Part shown: one piece after another, positions 1 through 6,307 of the stretch
Layout of the letters: each line of letters begins with the position of its first letter
Numbering within the stretch: position 1 is the stretch's first letter
Assembly (NCBI GenBank): GCA_029778965.1
Contig: JAKPBL010000058.1
Span: 1-7,208 of the forward strand
Direction of reading: 5' to 3'
DNA: 7,208 nucleotides
Origin: Bacteroidota bacterium
GTDB lineage: Bacteria; Bacteroidota; Bacteroidia; Chitinophagales; Chitinophagaceae
Made by a program: the position numbers and the translations under genes
The notes under the pieces: model-generated
What the model saw: only the letters and a program-made list of their open reading frames with translations
Databases searched by the model: none
Told to the model about the DNA's origin: nothing

Positions 1-25
1 CTGCCGACGCCTTGAAATAATCGTC

Positions 26-724
26 ATGCCATCTGCAACAACCCTGGGCGACCGCATCATGCAATTCCACCGGCGCCTCTCGTACACCGGACCGTTGCCC
101 GCCGGGATACGGATCATGAACCCCTTTCGAGAATCAAAACTGGCGCTGCCCATGCTGCAACAATTCTGCGACCGCTTCTATAGCGACAACCGCCCGCGGA
201 AGCTGTTGCTCGGCATCAATCCCGGCCGGCATGGCGGCGGTATCACCGGCATTCCGTTTACGGATACCAAAAGACTGCAGTCGGAGCTGGGTATAGCTTA
301 CCAGGGAAAGCCTTCGCACGAACCATCCGCTGAATTTATATACAGCATGATCGATGCTTTCGGCGGCCCCGACGTATTCTACGGGCAGGTGTATATCAAT
401 TCGCCCTGCCCGCTGGGTTTTGTATCGCAAACGGAGAAAGGAACGGAAGTAAACTATAATTACTACGACAGCCCGGCGCTCCAGGAAATGGTGAAGCCGT
501 TCATGGTAAAAAGCGTGCGTGCGCTCATCGCCCTGGGTATGAAAACAGATACCGTGTATTGCCTGGGCACGGGTAAAAATGAAAAGGTATTGCAGGCGCT
601 TAACCGCGAATATGGTTTCTTCGGCAAGCTGGTAGCATTGGAGCACCCGCGTTTCATTATGCAGTACAAGCGCAAGTTCATATCGGAATATATTCAAAAG
701 TACATTGACGCATTGCGCGACTGA
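26..724 (+). CDS. Uracil-DNA glycosylase family protein, SMUG2-like (DUF4918)
   Basis: This 232-residue protein probably is a monofunctional base-excision-repair glycosylase that removes uracil or other deaminated bases from DNA in the cytoplasm. Two signatures of the uracil-DNA glycosylase superfamily are visible: the active-site loop GINPGRHGGG at residues 63-72, followed by TGIPFTD (74-80), and the C-terminal DNA-intercalation loop HPRF at 207-210. NSPCPLGF (125-132) matches the region that contacts the base. From family knowledge, the GINPG form and the IPFTD extension point to the SMUG2 branch, of which a Pedobacter member has been characterised, rather than classical Ung. The length fits the family. 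The ATG at 26 is chosen because the following residues (GDRIMQFHRRL, then TGPLPAG) look like the usual N-terminus. The frame is open to the window edge, so an upstream start is not excluded; ATG at 59 is a shorter alternative. No clear ribosome binding site is seen. Which base it excises is inferred only from the family. Confidence 0.87.
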   Translation: MPSATTLGDRIMQFHRRLSYTGPLPAGIRIMNPFRESKLALPMLQQFCDRFYSDNRPRKLLLGINPGRHGGGITGIPFTDTKRLQSELGIAYQGKPSHEPSAEFIYSMIDAFGGPDVFYGQVYINSPCPLGFVSQTEKGTEVNYNYYDSPALQEMVKPFMVKSVRALIALGMKTDTVYCLGTGKNEKVLQALNREYGFFGKLVALEHPRFIMQYKRKFISEYIQKYIDALRD

Positions 725-742
725 TGTGAACACGTAGATTTG
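713..742 (+). promoter_or_regulatory. Bacteroidota-type promoter for the acyltransferase gene
   Basis: TTG at 713-715 (-33 element) is followed by 19 bp and then TAGATTTG at 735-742, an exact match to the Bacteroidota -7 consensus TAnnTTTG. The -33 element lies inside the last codons of the glycosylase gene (a Leu codon), and the -7 element overlaps an in-frame TGA (741-743) that prevents any earlier start of the acyltransferase. The expected transcription start is about 746-747, essentially at the ATG. The match is by eye; chance matches to a short degenerate motif occur, but the spacing and position support it. Confidence 0.6.
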
Positions 743-746
743 ACGC

Positions 747-1808
747 ATGATGATTGCGTCACGACCTCATATCAAAATACTCGACGGGCTAAGGGGTATT
801 GCTGCTATAGCAGTAGTGGTTTTTCATTTCATGGAAATTATTTTTCCCGACCCTGCCGACAACCTGGTATCGCATGGGTTTCTTGCAGTCGATTTTTTCT
901 TTTGCCTGTCGGGTTTTGTGATCGGGTATGCTTACGACAACCGGATGAAAGAGATGGGCGTATGGCGTTTCTTCAAACGCCGGCTGATCCGCCTGCATCC
1001 GCTGGTGGTACTCGGTGGTGTTCTCGGCTTTGCGGGCTATTTCTACGATCCTTTCGGCTTCAATCCGTTTACGGAAAGCAAAATACAGCTATTGCTTTTG
1101 TTCCTGGCGACCATTTTCCTGGTTCCTTACCCCGTTATGGACAACCGGGTAAACAACCTGTTCGGACTGAACGCACCTTCCTGGTCGCTTTTCTGGGAAT
1201 ACGTCGCTAATATCGTATATGCATTGCTGTTATGCCGTATATCAAAACGGCTGCTTTGGATATTGGTGATTGCCAGCGCCGGCTGGCTGGCTTATGCCGC
1301 CACCATACCATTCGGCCTGCTGAATGGCTGGGGAAAAAACGACTGGTGGGTGGCGATGCCCCGCGTATCATTTTCCTTTTTGGCGGGACTGCTGATTTAC
1401 CGGTCGGGCTGGAAGATACCCAACCAGCTTGGCTTTGCCGGGCTGGCTTTTTTGCTGGCCCTGTTATTTATGGTACCACATACCTCGTTCGATTATATAT
1501 ATGCTCCGTTCGTCGCGATCGTTTATTCGCCGTTGCTCATTTGCCTGGGTGTCGGCGCCACCCTGAAGCCCGGGTTTGAAAAAATATGCCGGTTCTCGGG
1601 CGATATTTCCTATCCGCTGTACATGACGCATTACTGGTATATGTGGTGGTTTGCCGATTACCTCAGGGCAAAACAGCCGTCGATGACGGAGATGGCCTGG
1701 ATGTCGGCTGCCGGAACAATCGGGCTGATCGCTTTCTCCTGGGCGGTACTGAAGCTGGTGGACGAGCCGGTTCGCCGTTGGCTTACCCGCCGTTATATAC
1801 CACGCTGA
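747..1808 (+). CDS. Acyltransferase-3 family integral membrane O-acyltransferase
   Basis: This 353-residue polytopic inner-membrane protein belongs to the OafA/NodX-type acyltransferase-3 family, which moves acetyl or other acyl groups onto sugars of polysaccharides, lipopolysaccharide, peptidoglycan or small glycosides. The family landmarks appear in order: LDGLRGIAA with Arg16 and, after exactly ten residues, His27 (the conserved R-x10-H pair); FLAVDFFFCLSGF at 45-57; the basic loop RRLIRLHP at 78-85; PSWSLFWEY (144-152) with Glu151; SYPLYMTH at 288-295; and the closing VDEPVRRW at 338-345. About ten hydrophobic helices separate these motifs. It has no fused SGNH domain, so it is the short single-domain form. 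The start is ATG at 747 or the adjacent 750; a stop at 741-743 rules out anything earlier. The gene follows the glycosylase by 22 bp, so read-through is possible, but its own promoter overlaps that gap. The acceptor cannot be told: no polysaccharide cluster is in view. Confidence 0.93.
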   Translation: MMIASRPHIKILDGLRGIAAIAVVVFHFMEIIFPDPADNLVSHGFLAVDFFFCLSGFVIGYAYDNRMKEMGVWRFFKRRLIRLHPLVVLGGVLGFAGYFYDPFGFNPFTESKIQLLLLFLATIFLVPYPVMDNRVNNLFGLNAPSWSLFWEYVANIVYALLLCRISKRLLWILVIASAGWLAYAATIPFGLLNGWGKNDWWVAMPRVSFSFLAGLLIYRSGWKIPNQLGFAGLAFLLALLFMVPHTSFDYIYAPFVAIVYSPLLICLGVGATLKPGFEKICRFSGDISYPLYMTHYWYMWWFADYLRAKQPSMTEMAWMSAAGTIGLIAFSWAVLKLVDEPVRRWLTRRYIPR

Positions 1809-1850
1809 GGTGTTACCGGTCGTTGATGTTTGCTTAATCTGCCGCCGCTG
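1809..1850. other. Convergent intergenic gap without visible terminator
   Basis: These 42 bp separate the 3' ends of the acyltransferase (rightward) and the unknown exported protein (leftward). I see an ACCGGT palindrome but no stem of useful length and no T-run on either strand. Transcripts from the two sides may therefore overlap, or termination may be factor-dependent. Confidence 0.4.
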
Positions 1851-3467
1851 TTATTTGGACGTGATCAGCACTGGCTGGAAAAGATTTTTCTTCAGCCGGG
1901 CCCGGCCGATAAACCGGTTTCCGTCGATGCGGTAAAAATTCTGCGGGAAGATCATGATGCTTTCATCGCGGGTATCGAACAGTAATTCCTTGCTGTGTTT
2001 TCCGCTGTTATCGATCTTGGATACGATCACCTGGCCGCCATAACCATCGAGGTGTCTTTTCGGTACGTCCGTGTCACCCAACTCCATGTTTTTAATATTG
2101 TCCAGGTAGAGAAAATAATAACCGGTGGCGTCGCTTATCAATTTGAAGCCCATGGTGCCCCCGGGTGCGGTGCCGTGTTGCATTTTCGGTATCTTTCTTA
2201 CCCACTGCATGGTTCCGCCGGCGTCTATTTTGGTGGCGATGATATCGTTGTAATCGTAAGTATAATATACGCGGCTGGTGGTAAACGTGCCGCCTGCGCC
2301 ATAGCTTGAACTGTAGTGCGCGGTAACGATGTATTCTTCGCAGGCAACAAAGATGCTGCCGTCTGATTCCACCACCACGTTGCGCACTTTCAGGTTATCG
2401 GCCTCATAGTCGTCCTTGCGCTCCATGCGCCGGCGTTTGCGGGCAGATTCGAATTTTGCGAGCTCTTCCAGCGGGAACTCATAATATCCCTTCCTGAATT
2501 TCACGAGCTGCCCGGTAGCGTCGAGGTTGGCCAGAAATACGCCGTCGGTAGTGATGCTCTTTCTCTTTTTGCTGTAAGTAGAAGCGACCATGATGTCGTG
2601 CGCAGCGTTTTCAATAATGGAGCTTTCCAAAATAAAATAGTCGTCGAGCACGATTTTGGCAATGGCGGGCTTGCTGTTCCCTTTGCTGAATTTGAAAACC
2701 TCGTACCTGTAGGCAGGCTTGCCGGTCTCTTTGTCGCGCTCGCGACGTTTGTCGCTGTCATATACTTTGGCCAGCAGGTAGGCATTGCCATCTGAATCGA
2801 CGGCAAAATCGGAATTGTCCATAACGGCTTCCGTGTAAGGCATGGTGAATTCACCGCCCCAGATAAGCTGCAGGTTTTCATCGAATACCTGGAAGCCGAG
2901 CTTGTCGAAGTTCTTTTTGTCGTTGCGCGCTTCGGGATATGACCGATAAGTGACCAGCAGTTTTTTCTGGTCGTAGCTGTATTTGAAAGTGTATTTATCA
3001 ACCGCTTTGAAATTATAGAACCCGGCCGCTGCGGCCGTACCGGCGATTTTTGAGGTAGTGAACAACTGGTTATTGGCTGTGGCCATTTTGCCTGCCTTCA
3101 GGTCGATGAGGTCGCCGTACAGGATTTCTTTCTCGTTGCTCTTGTTCCAATCGCTGTGCAGCCAGAAGTACTTGCCGTTGCGAAAATCGGCTACAAACTC
3201 GCTGTTCAGGTTGCGCGATGCCTCGGGAATTTCAATTTGCCGCTCCATCGTTTTGGCCAGTGATTTCGGATCGAACTGCACCACGATGAGTTCTTCTTTT
3301 TTGATAGAAAGATTGAGAATGCCGTCTTTATCGTTGCCTACAAAGGCCAGGTCGGTTGTTCTGCGGGGAAGGTCATACTCGCCACCGAGCTTGAAGTCGA
3401 ATTTTTTGGATTGTCCGTGGGCCATGCTGCCGACCAGGCAGGCTGCTGCTATAAGCGCTTGTTTCAA
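1851..3467 (-). CDS. Exported protein of unknown function, possibly beta-propeller-like
   Basis: I do not recognise this 538-residue protein. It opens with a compact signal peptide (one Lys, then a hydrophobic stretch ALIAAACLVGSMA, with likely signal-peptidase-I cleavage near residues 18-20, AHGQS), so the mature protein should be periplasmic or outside the cell. The body is rich in short beta-strand-like segments and recurring turns such as AVDSDGNAYLLAKVYD (222-237), VESDGSIFVACEEY (366-379), DATGYYFLYLD (446-456) and IDNSGK (485-490). That pattern resembles beta-propeller or WD/SBBP-like repeats, but this is inference, with no diagnostic motif. A strongly basic patch, ARKRRRMERK, lies at 342-351, followed by an acidic stretch. 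A Tyr/Ser/Gly-rich segment is at 384-405. No anchor, lipobox or secretion-tail domain is seen at the C-terminus (FQPVLITSK). The start codon is TTG at 3465-3467: the frame has no ATG between an upstream stop (3504-3506) and the Met inside the signal peptide. It has its own promoter and is probably transcribed alone. Confidence 0.88.
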   Translation of the reverse strand: MKQALIAAACLVGSMAHGQSKKFDFKLGGEYDLPRRTTDLAFVGNDKDGILNLSIKKEELIVVQFDPKSLAKTMERQIEIPEASRNLNSEFVADFRNGKYFWLHSDWNKSNEKEILYGDLIDLKAGKMATANNQLFTTSKIAGTAAAAGFYNFKAVDKYTFKYSYDQKKLLVTYRSYPEARNDKKNFDKLGFQVFDENLQLIWGGEFTMPYTEAVMDNSDFAVDSDGNAYLLAKVYDSDKRRERDKETGKPAYRYEVFKFSKGNSKPAIAKIVLDDYFILESSIIENAAHDIMVASTYSKKRKSITTDGVFLANLDATGQLVKFRKGYYEFPLEELAKFESARKRRRMERKDDYEADNLKVRNVVVESDGSIFVACEEYIVTAHYSSSYGAGGTFTTSRVYYTYDYNDIIATKIDAGGTMQWVRKIPKMQHGTAPGGTMGFKLISDATGYYFLYLDNIKNMELGDTDVPKRHLDGYGGQVIVSKIDNSGKHSKELLFDTRDESIMIFPQNFYRIDGNRFIGRARLKKNLFQPVLITSK

Positions 3468-3512
3468 TACGAAAGGTTTAGGTTTTTCGAAAAGGAATAT
3501 CTTTTATGCCTG

Positions 3513-3543
3513 CAAAATTAGGAGTAATAACCGGAATATGCAA
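3513..3543 (-). promoter_or_regulatory. Bacteroidota-type promoter for the unknown exported protein gene
   Basis: Read on the minus strand, TTG (3543-3541) is followed by 20 bp and then TAATTTTG (3520-3513), a full match to TAnnTTTG. The predicted transcription start is near 3509, giving a leader of about 42 nt before the TTG start codon. The leader is A/T-rich with no Shine-Dalgarno sequence, as is usual in this phylum, and contains a short TTTTCGAAAA palindrome (3484-3493). An inverted repeat at 3551-3573 lies directly upstream of the -33 element. Confidence 0.65.
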
Positions 3544-3550
3544 GGCCGGG

Positions 3551-3573
3551 GGACTGCTCACAAAAAGCAGTCC
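3551..3573. repeat. Perfect 8-bp inverted repeat upstream of the exported-protein promoter
   Basis: GGACTGCT (3551-3558) and AGCAGTCC (3566-3573) are exact reverse complements separated by a 7-nt loop. Relative to the predicted transcription start of the leftward gene the repeat spans about -42 to -64, a position suited to an activator or repressor site. It could instead be an RNA hairpin ending transcripts from the antiporter; no T-run follows it on the minus strand, which argues against a classical intrinsic terminator. Confidence 0.6.
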
Positions 3574-3602
3574 GTTAGAAAATCGGAAGTCACAAATAGT
3601 AA

Positions 3603-3622
3603 GGGGTTTTTCAGAAAACCCC
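3603..3622 (-). terminator. GGGGTTTT/AAAACCCC hairpin, candidate terminator of the antiporter transcript
   Basis: GGGGTTTT (3603-3610) and AAAACCCC (3615-3622) form a perfect 8-bp stem with a 4-nt loop, about 140 bp past the antiporter stop codon. In the leftward direction the stem is followed only by a weak T-containing stretch (TTACTATTTG); in the rightward direction it is followed by ATATTTT. The stem is clear in the sequence. Its role as a terminator is an inference from position. Confidence 0.45.
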
Positions 3623-3649
3623 ATATTTTACAACAATGTTGCAAAATAT
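3623..3649. repeat. AT-rich imperfect palindrome, 27 bp
   Basis: ATATTTT (3623-3629) pairs with AAAATAT (3643-3649), and CAACA (3631-3635) pairs with TGTTG (3637-3641). One mismatched pair (3630/3642) lies between the two arm segments and a single base sits at the centre. The near-absence of a loop suits a dimeric DNA-binding site better than an RNA hairpin. It abuts the GGGGTTTT stem at 3622. No function can be assigned. Confidence 0.5.
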
Positions 3650-3761
3650 AAACCGCTGCGGGTACCTGCAAGCATATGCAAACAAACCGTATAAACTTTC
3701 TTTGGGTTTGGTCTAAAAGGCGCCTGTGGAAACAGCCGCGTTATTGTGGCCGGTGCGCATA

Positions 3762-5363
3762 TCATGCTTTCGACAGGCGGGCTTCTTCGAGATCGAGATT
3801 GGTTTCGAGCACGCGGATCACTTTCTCGTCGTAGCGTTGTTCGAGCCTGATGCGTTGTAGCTGTTCGCGGCGCAGGGTGATCAGCTCCAGTGATATTTTA
3901 GTGATGAGTCCGCGTACCGTCAGCAGTTGTTTCCGGTCGCCTGCCCTGACCGCATTTTCAGTAGCGGCAATGCTTCGCGTAAACTGCTCGCGCAGGCGGC
4001 TGATGCTTTCATACTGTTCCATTTCGTATGCATAATTGGCGTCGAGATAAGTGACCACCTGTTTGGCCAGCTCCAGCCGGATGCTTTCTATCTGCTCTCC
4101 TTCAGGGATATGTTCGTCGATTTCTTTTACATCGAGCCATTTGATGAACAAGGGCAGGGTTAATCCCTGGAATACCAGGGTAGCCAGGATCACCGCGAAT
4201 GTGATGAAAAGGATGATATTGCGGTGGGGAAAACCGGCGCCCGAGGGCAGGGTGAGCGGAATGGCCAGGGCCGAAGCGAGCGACACCACGCCGCGCATAC
4301 CGGCCCAGCCGATAATAAATGGCAGCTTGATGCCCGGCCGTTTTTCCCGTTCGCGGATCTTCCTGCTCGTCCACCGTGGAATATAAACCGCCAGGTACAC
4401 CAACACGATGCGGATCACGATCACCATCACACTGATCAGCGCTGCATACGAGATGGCGTCTTTGATCGAATAACCTTCAAGTGAATTAATGATGACGGGC
4501 AGTTCGAGCCCGATAAGAATAAATACAAACCCGTTCAAGAGAAAGCTGAGTGTTGACCATACCTCATGCGTCTGGATGCGGGTATTGTACCGGAGAAAAT
4601 CGGGCGCGCGGGAGGAGAGGAAGAGTCCGCCGCTGACCACGGCCAGCACACCCGACCATTCCATGGCTTCGGCGCCCATATACATGAGGTAGGGAGCGAT
4701 CAGTGTCATGGGCGTGGTGATGCTTGAATCTTTCGCCCAGTATTTGAGAATAAGGTACAGCACGTGCGCGATGGCCAGCCCCACGGCTACGCCCATTACC
4801 GAAAGAATGGAAAAAGCAACCAGCGCATCATGCACTACGAATTTTCCCGTTATGATGGCTGCGAGCGCAAAACGAAATACGGTCAGTGAAGCGGCATCGT
4901 TCACGAGGCTTTCTCCTTCGAGCGTGGTCAGTCCGCGCCGCGGCACGTGCATACCCTTCAGCACCGAAGTGGCCGCTACCGCATCGGGGGGCGAGATGAT
5001 ACCACCCAGCAGGAAGCCCATCGCGAGGGTAAAGCCGGGAATGATCATTACCGAGAAATAGGCGGTGGCGGCCGAGGTAGCCAGCACCAGGCCAAAGCCC
5101 AGCAGTAATATGGGGCGTCGCCATTGCCAGAGCTCTCGCCACGATGAAAGCCAGGCGGCCTCGAATAAAAGCGGCGGCAGGAAGATGGTGAACACCAGGT
5201 CGGGATTCACATTGAAGCGCGGCATGTGCGGCAGGAAACTGATGCCGAGGCCGCCGATCACCAGGAAAATGGGATAAGAAATCTTCAGTCGCTGGCTGAA
5301 CAGGTACAGCAGTGCCATCAGGAAGAACAGAACAATAACCAGTAGCAACTGATGTTCTAACAT
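3762..5363 (-). CDS. Na+/H+ antiporter, CPA1 family
   Basis: This 533-residue inner-membrane exchanger probably swaps cytoplasmic Na+ (or K+/Li+) for external protons, serving pH and salt homeostasis. It has about twelve hydrophobic helices over residues 1-410. Hallmarks of bacterial CPA1 exchangers are present: FLPPLLFEAAW at 61-71, SPPDAVAAT at 124-132, EGESLVND at 149-156 with the Asn155-Asp156 ion-binding pair, and WAGMRGVVSLA at 353-363 with its conserved Arg. After the last helix (LPLFIKWL, 403-410) comes a cytoplasmic tail of about 120 residues. The tail is rich in Glu, Arg, Leu and Gln and probably helical or coiled-coil, and may be regulatory. Length and tail fit the a_cpa1/YjcE-like group. 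The ATG at 5361-5363 starts directly into the first helix. The barrel-protein gene ends 46 bp upstream on the same strand, and only a poor promoter match lies in that gap, so co-transcription is possible. Ion preference cannot be read from sequence. Confidence 0.94.
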   Translation of the reverse strand: MLEHQLLLVIVLFFLMALLYLFSQRLKISYPIFLVIGGLGISFLPHMPRFNVNPDLVFTIFLPPLLFEAAWLSSWRELWQWRRPILLLGFGLVLATSAATAYFSVMIIPGFTLAMGFLLGGIISPPDAVAATSVLKGMHVPRRGLTTLEGESLVNDAASLTVFRFALAAIITGKFVVHDALVAFSILSVMGVAVGLAIAHVLYLILKYWAKDSSITTPMTLIAPYLMYMGAEAMEWSGVLAVVSGGLFLSSRAPDFLRYNTRIQTHEVWSTLSFLLNGFVFILIGLELPVIINSLEGYSIKDAISYAALISVMVIVIRIVLVYLAVYIPRWTSRKIREREKRPGIKLPFIIGWAGMRGVVSLASALAIPLTLPSGAGFPHRNIILFITFAVILATLVFQGLTLPLFIKWLDVKEIDEHIPEGEQIESIRLELAKQVVTYLDANYAYEMEQYESISRLREQFTRSIAATENAVRAGDRKQLLTVRGLITKISLELITLRREQLQRIRLEQRYDEKVIRVLETNLDLEEARLSKA

Positions 5364-5409
5364 ACCTTAAAAATACAACGATAGGCCGAAACAACAGGAA
5401 GGGCATTGC

Positions 5410-6300
5410 CTACTTGTGGCTGAAATAGTAGCGCGCACCGAGGGTTACCAGTCGTATTTTGGTTTTATCGGTATTCAGCTCAGCGGGTATATTCCGGTAG
5501 AGCGGAGAGAGGTACAGCGAGAACCCTCCCTGGACCGACCAGTTGTCGTTCAGTCCCTGTTCCAGCACACCCTGGAGAAAAACGGTAACAGGATTGAGGT
5601 TATCGCGCAGCCCGTGTTTTTCATAATAAACATCTACCTGGCTTATTTCATGGGGAGAAGCGTCTGAGGCTTTGTACGCCCATCGCGGATTGATGGCGCT
5701 GCCGGAGAGCAGGCCGCTGAGACCGCCGCCGAGCCCTATGCTGCTGCGCTGCCAGAAACGGTATTTAACGGTGAACGCCAGGTCGGCATAAAGCAATTGC
5801 GCCAGTCCCGCTTTATTTGCCTTGCCATGCTCTGCCGATTGTACAACGCGGTCGCTGGGAACAGACATGCCAGCCGGCAGATTGAAATCGGCCGGTGGCA
5901 AAGGGGACCCCGCCTGGTAAAATGTCATCATAGACCGCGAACGGTAGCCACCCGGTAGCCCATCGATGTCGCCCACTAAAACAGCCGTATGGTACTCGTT
6001 CTGTTGCCGGTATCGCAGTAGCGAGAACGACAGGGTTCCTTCCAGGTACAGTCGGGGACGAACTTCATATTGAATGCCGCCGGCCAGGTAGCCGCCGGGT
6101 CTCTTCGCGAAAGTCGATTTAGTGCCAAGGGCCATTTGGGTAAGAGGATTGCTTCCCTGCAATGTGTATAATACGCCATTTTCAGTGGTCGGCAGCAGGC
6201 CCAGGTTGGCGCCGCCCTGCACAAAGTATCGTACCTGGCCGTGACCGGCTATGCAGAGCAGGAGCAGCAGCAAAAGAACGGAACTGTTTTTCATAGTCAT
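5410..6300 (-). CDS. Exported outer-membrane beta-barrel-like protein, function unknown
   Basis: This 296-residue protein carries a classical signal peptide: Met-Thr-Met-Lys, then seven consecutive leucines, with likely cleavage near residues 19-22 (GHGQV). The Cys at 16 is not in a lipobox (Leu precedes it), so it is not called a lipoprotein. The mature part shows alternating amphipathic strands typical of Bacteroidota outer-membrane barrels: RYFVQGGANLGLL (24-36), GGYLAGGIQYEV (69-80), LYLEGTLSFSLLRY (84-97), ADLAFTVKYRF (172-182), SIGLGGGLSGLL (187-198), WSVQGGFSLYLSPLY (254-268) and a final strand IRLVTLGARYYF (282-293). This would suit a barrel of about eight to ten strands with long external loops (for example 104-165). 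Ligand and role are unknown. Starts are possible at ATG 6300 or ATG 6294 (Met3); both keep the signal peptide. It lies 70 bp after the glycosidase and has its own promoter match. Confidence 0.82.
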   Translation of the reverse strand: MTMKNSSVLLLLLLLCIAGHGQVRYFVQGGANLGLLPTTENGVLYTLQGSNPLTQMALGTKSTFAKRPGGYLAGGIQYEVRPRLYLEGTLSFSLLRYRQQNEYHTAVLVGDIDGLPGGYRSRSMMTFYQAGSPLPPADFNLPAGMSVPSDRVVQSAEHGKANKAGLAQLLYADLAFTVKYRFWQRSSIGLGGGLSGLLSGSAINPRWAYKASDASPHEISQVDVYYEKHGLRDNLNPVTVFLQGVLEQGLNDNWSVQGGFSLYLSPLYRNIPAELNTDKTKIRLVTLGARYYFSHK

Positions 6301-6307
6301 CTTGCCA

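Noticed and set aside
1..20. Possible 3' end of an upstream rightward gene: codons for Ala-Asp-Ala-Leu-Lys followed by TAA at 18-20.
   Set aside because: Five codons are too few to support a gene; the glycosylase frame is also open to the window edge.
134..748. A long leftward reading frame (204 codons) opposite the glycosylase gene.
   Set aside because: It is the antisense shadow of a gene with clear family motifs; its own translation shows no domain.
2501..3001. A 166-codon leftward frame inside the unknown exported protein gene.
   Set aside because: It overlaps the main frame on the same strand, and its Ser/Thr/Pro-rich, low-complexity translation is typical of an out-of-frame reading.
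3484..3493. TTTTCGAAAA palindrome in the leader of the unknown exported gene as an operator.
   Set aside because: A 10-bp A/T-rich palindrome is likely by chance in such a leader; nothing else supports it.
3506..3694. A 62-codon rightward reading frame in the intergenic gap.
   Set aside because: It runs through the opposite-strand promoter and all three inverted repeats, has no promoter or ribosome binding site of its own, and its translation has no recognisable features.
4828..5406. A 192-codon leftward frame overlapping the antiporter gene.
   Set aside because: Out-of-frame shadow of the antiporter, which carries all the conserved motifs; the overlapping translation is rich in Arg, His, Ala and Pro with no membrane pattern.
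5364..5409. TATTTTTA as a promoter -7 box for the antiporter.
   Set aside because: It lacks the final G of TAnnTTTG, and the nearest TTG is only about 16 bp upstream, outside the spacing of the other promoters here.
6253..6255. Cys16 in the barrel protein's signal region as a lipoprotein attachment site.
   Set aside because: The residue before it is Leu and the preceding residues do not form a lipobox; a normal signal-peptidase-I site follows at GHGQ.
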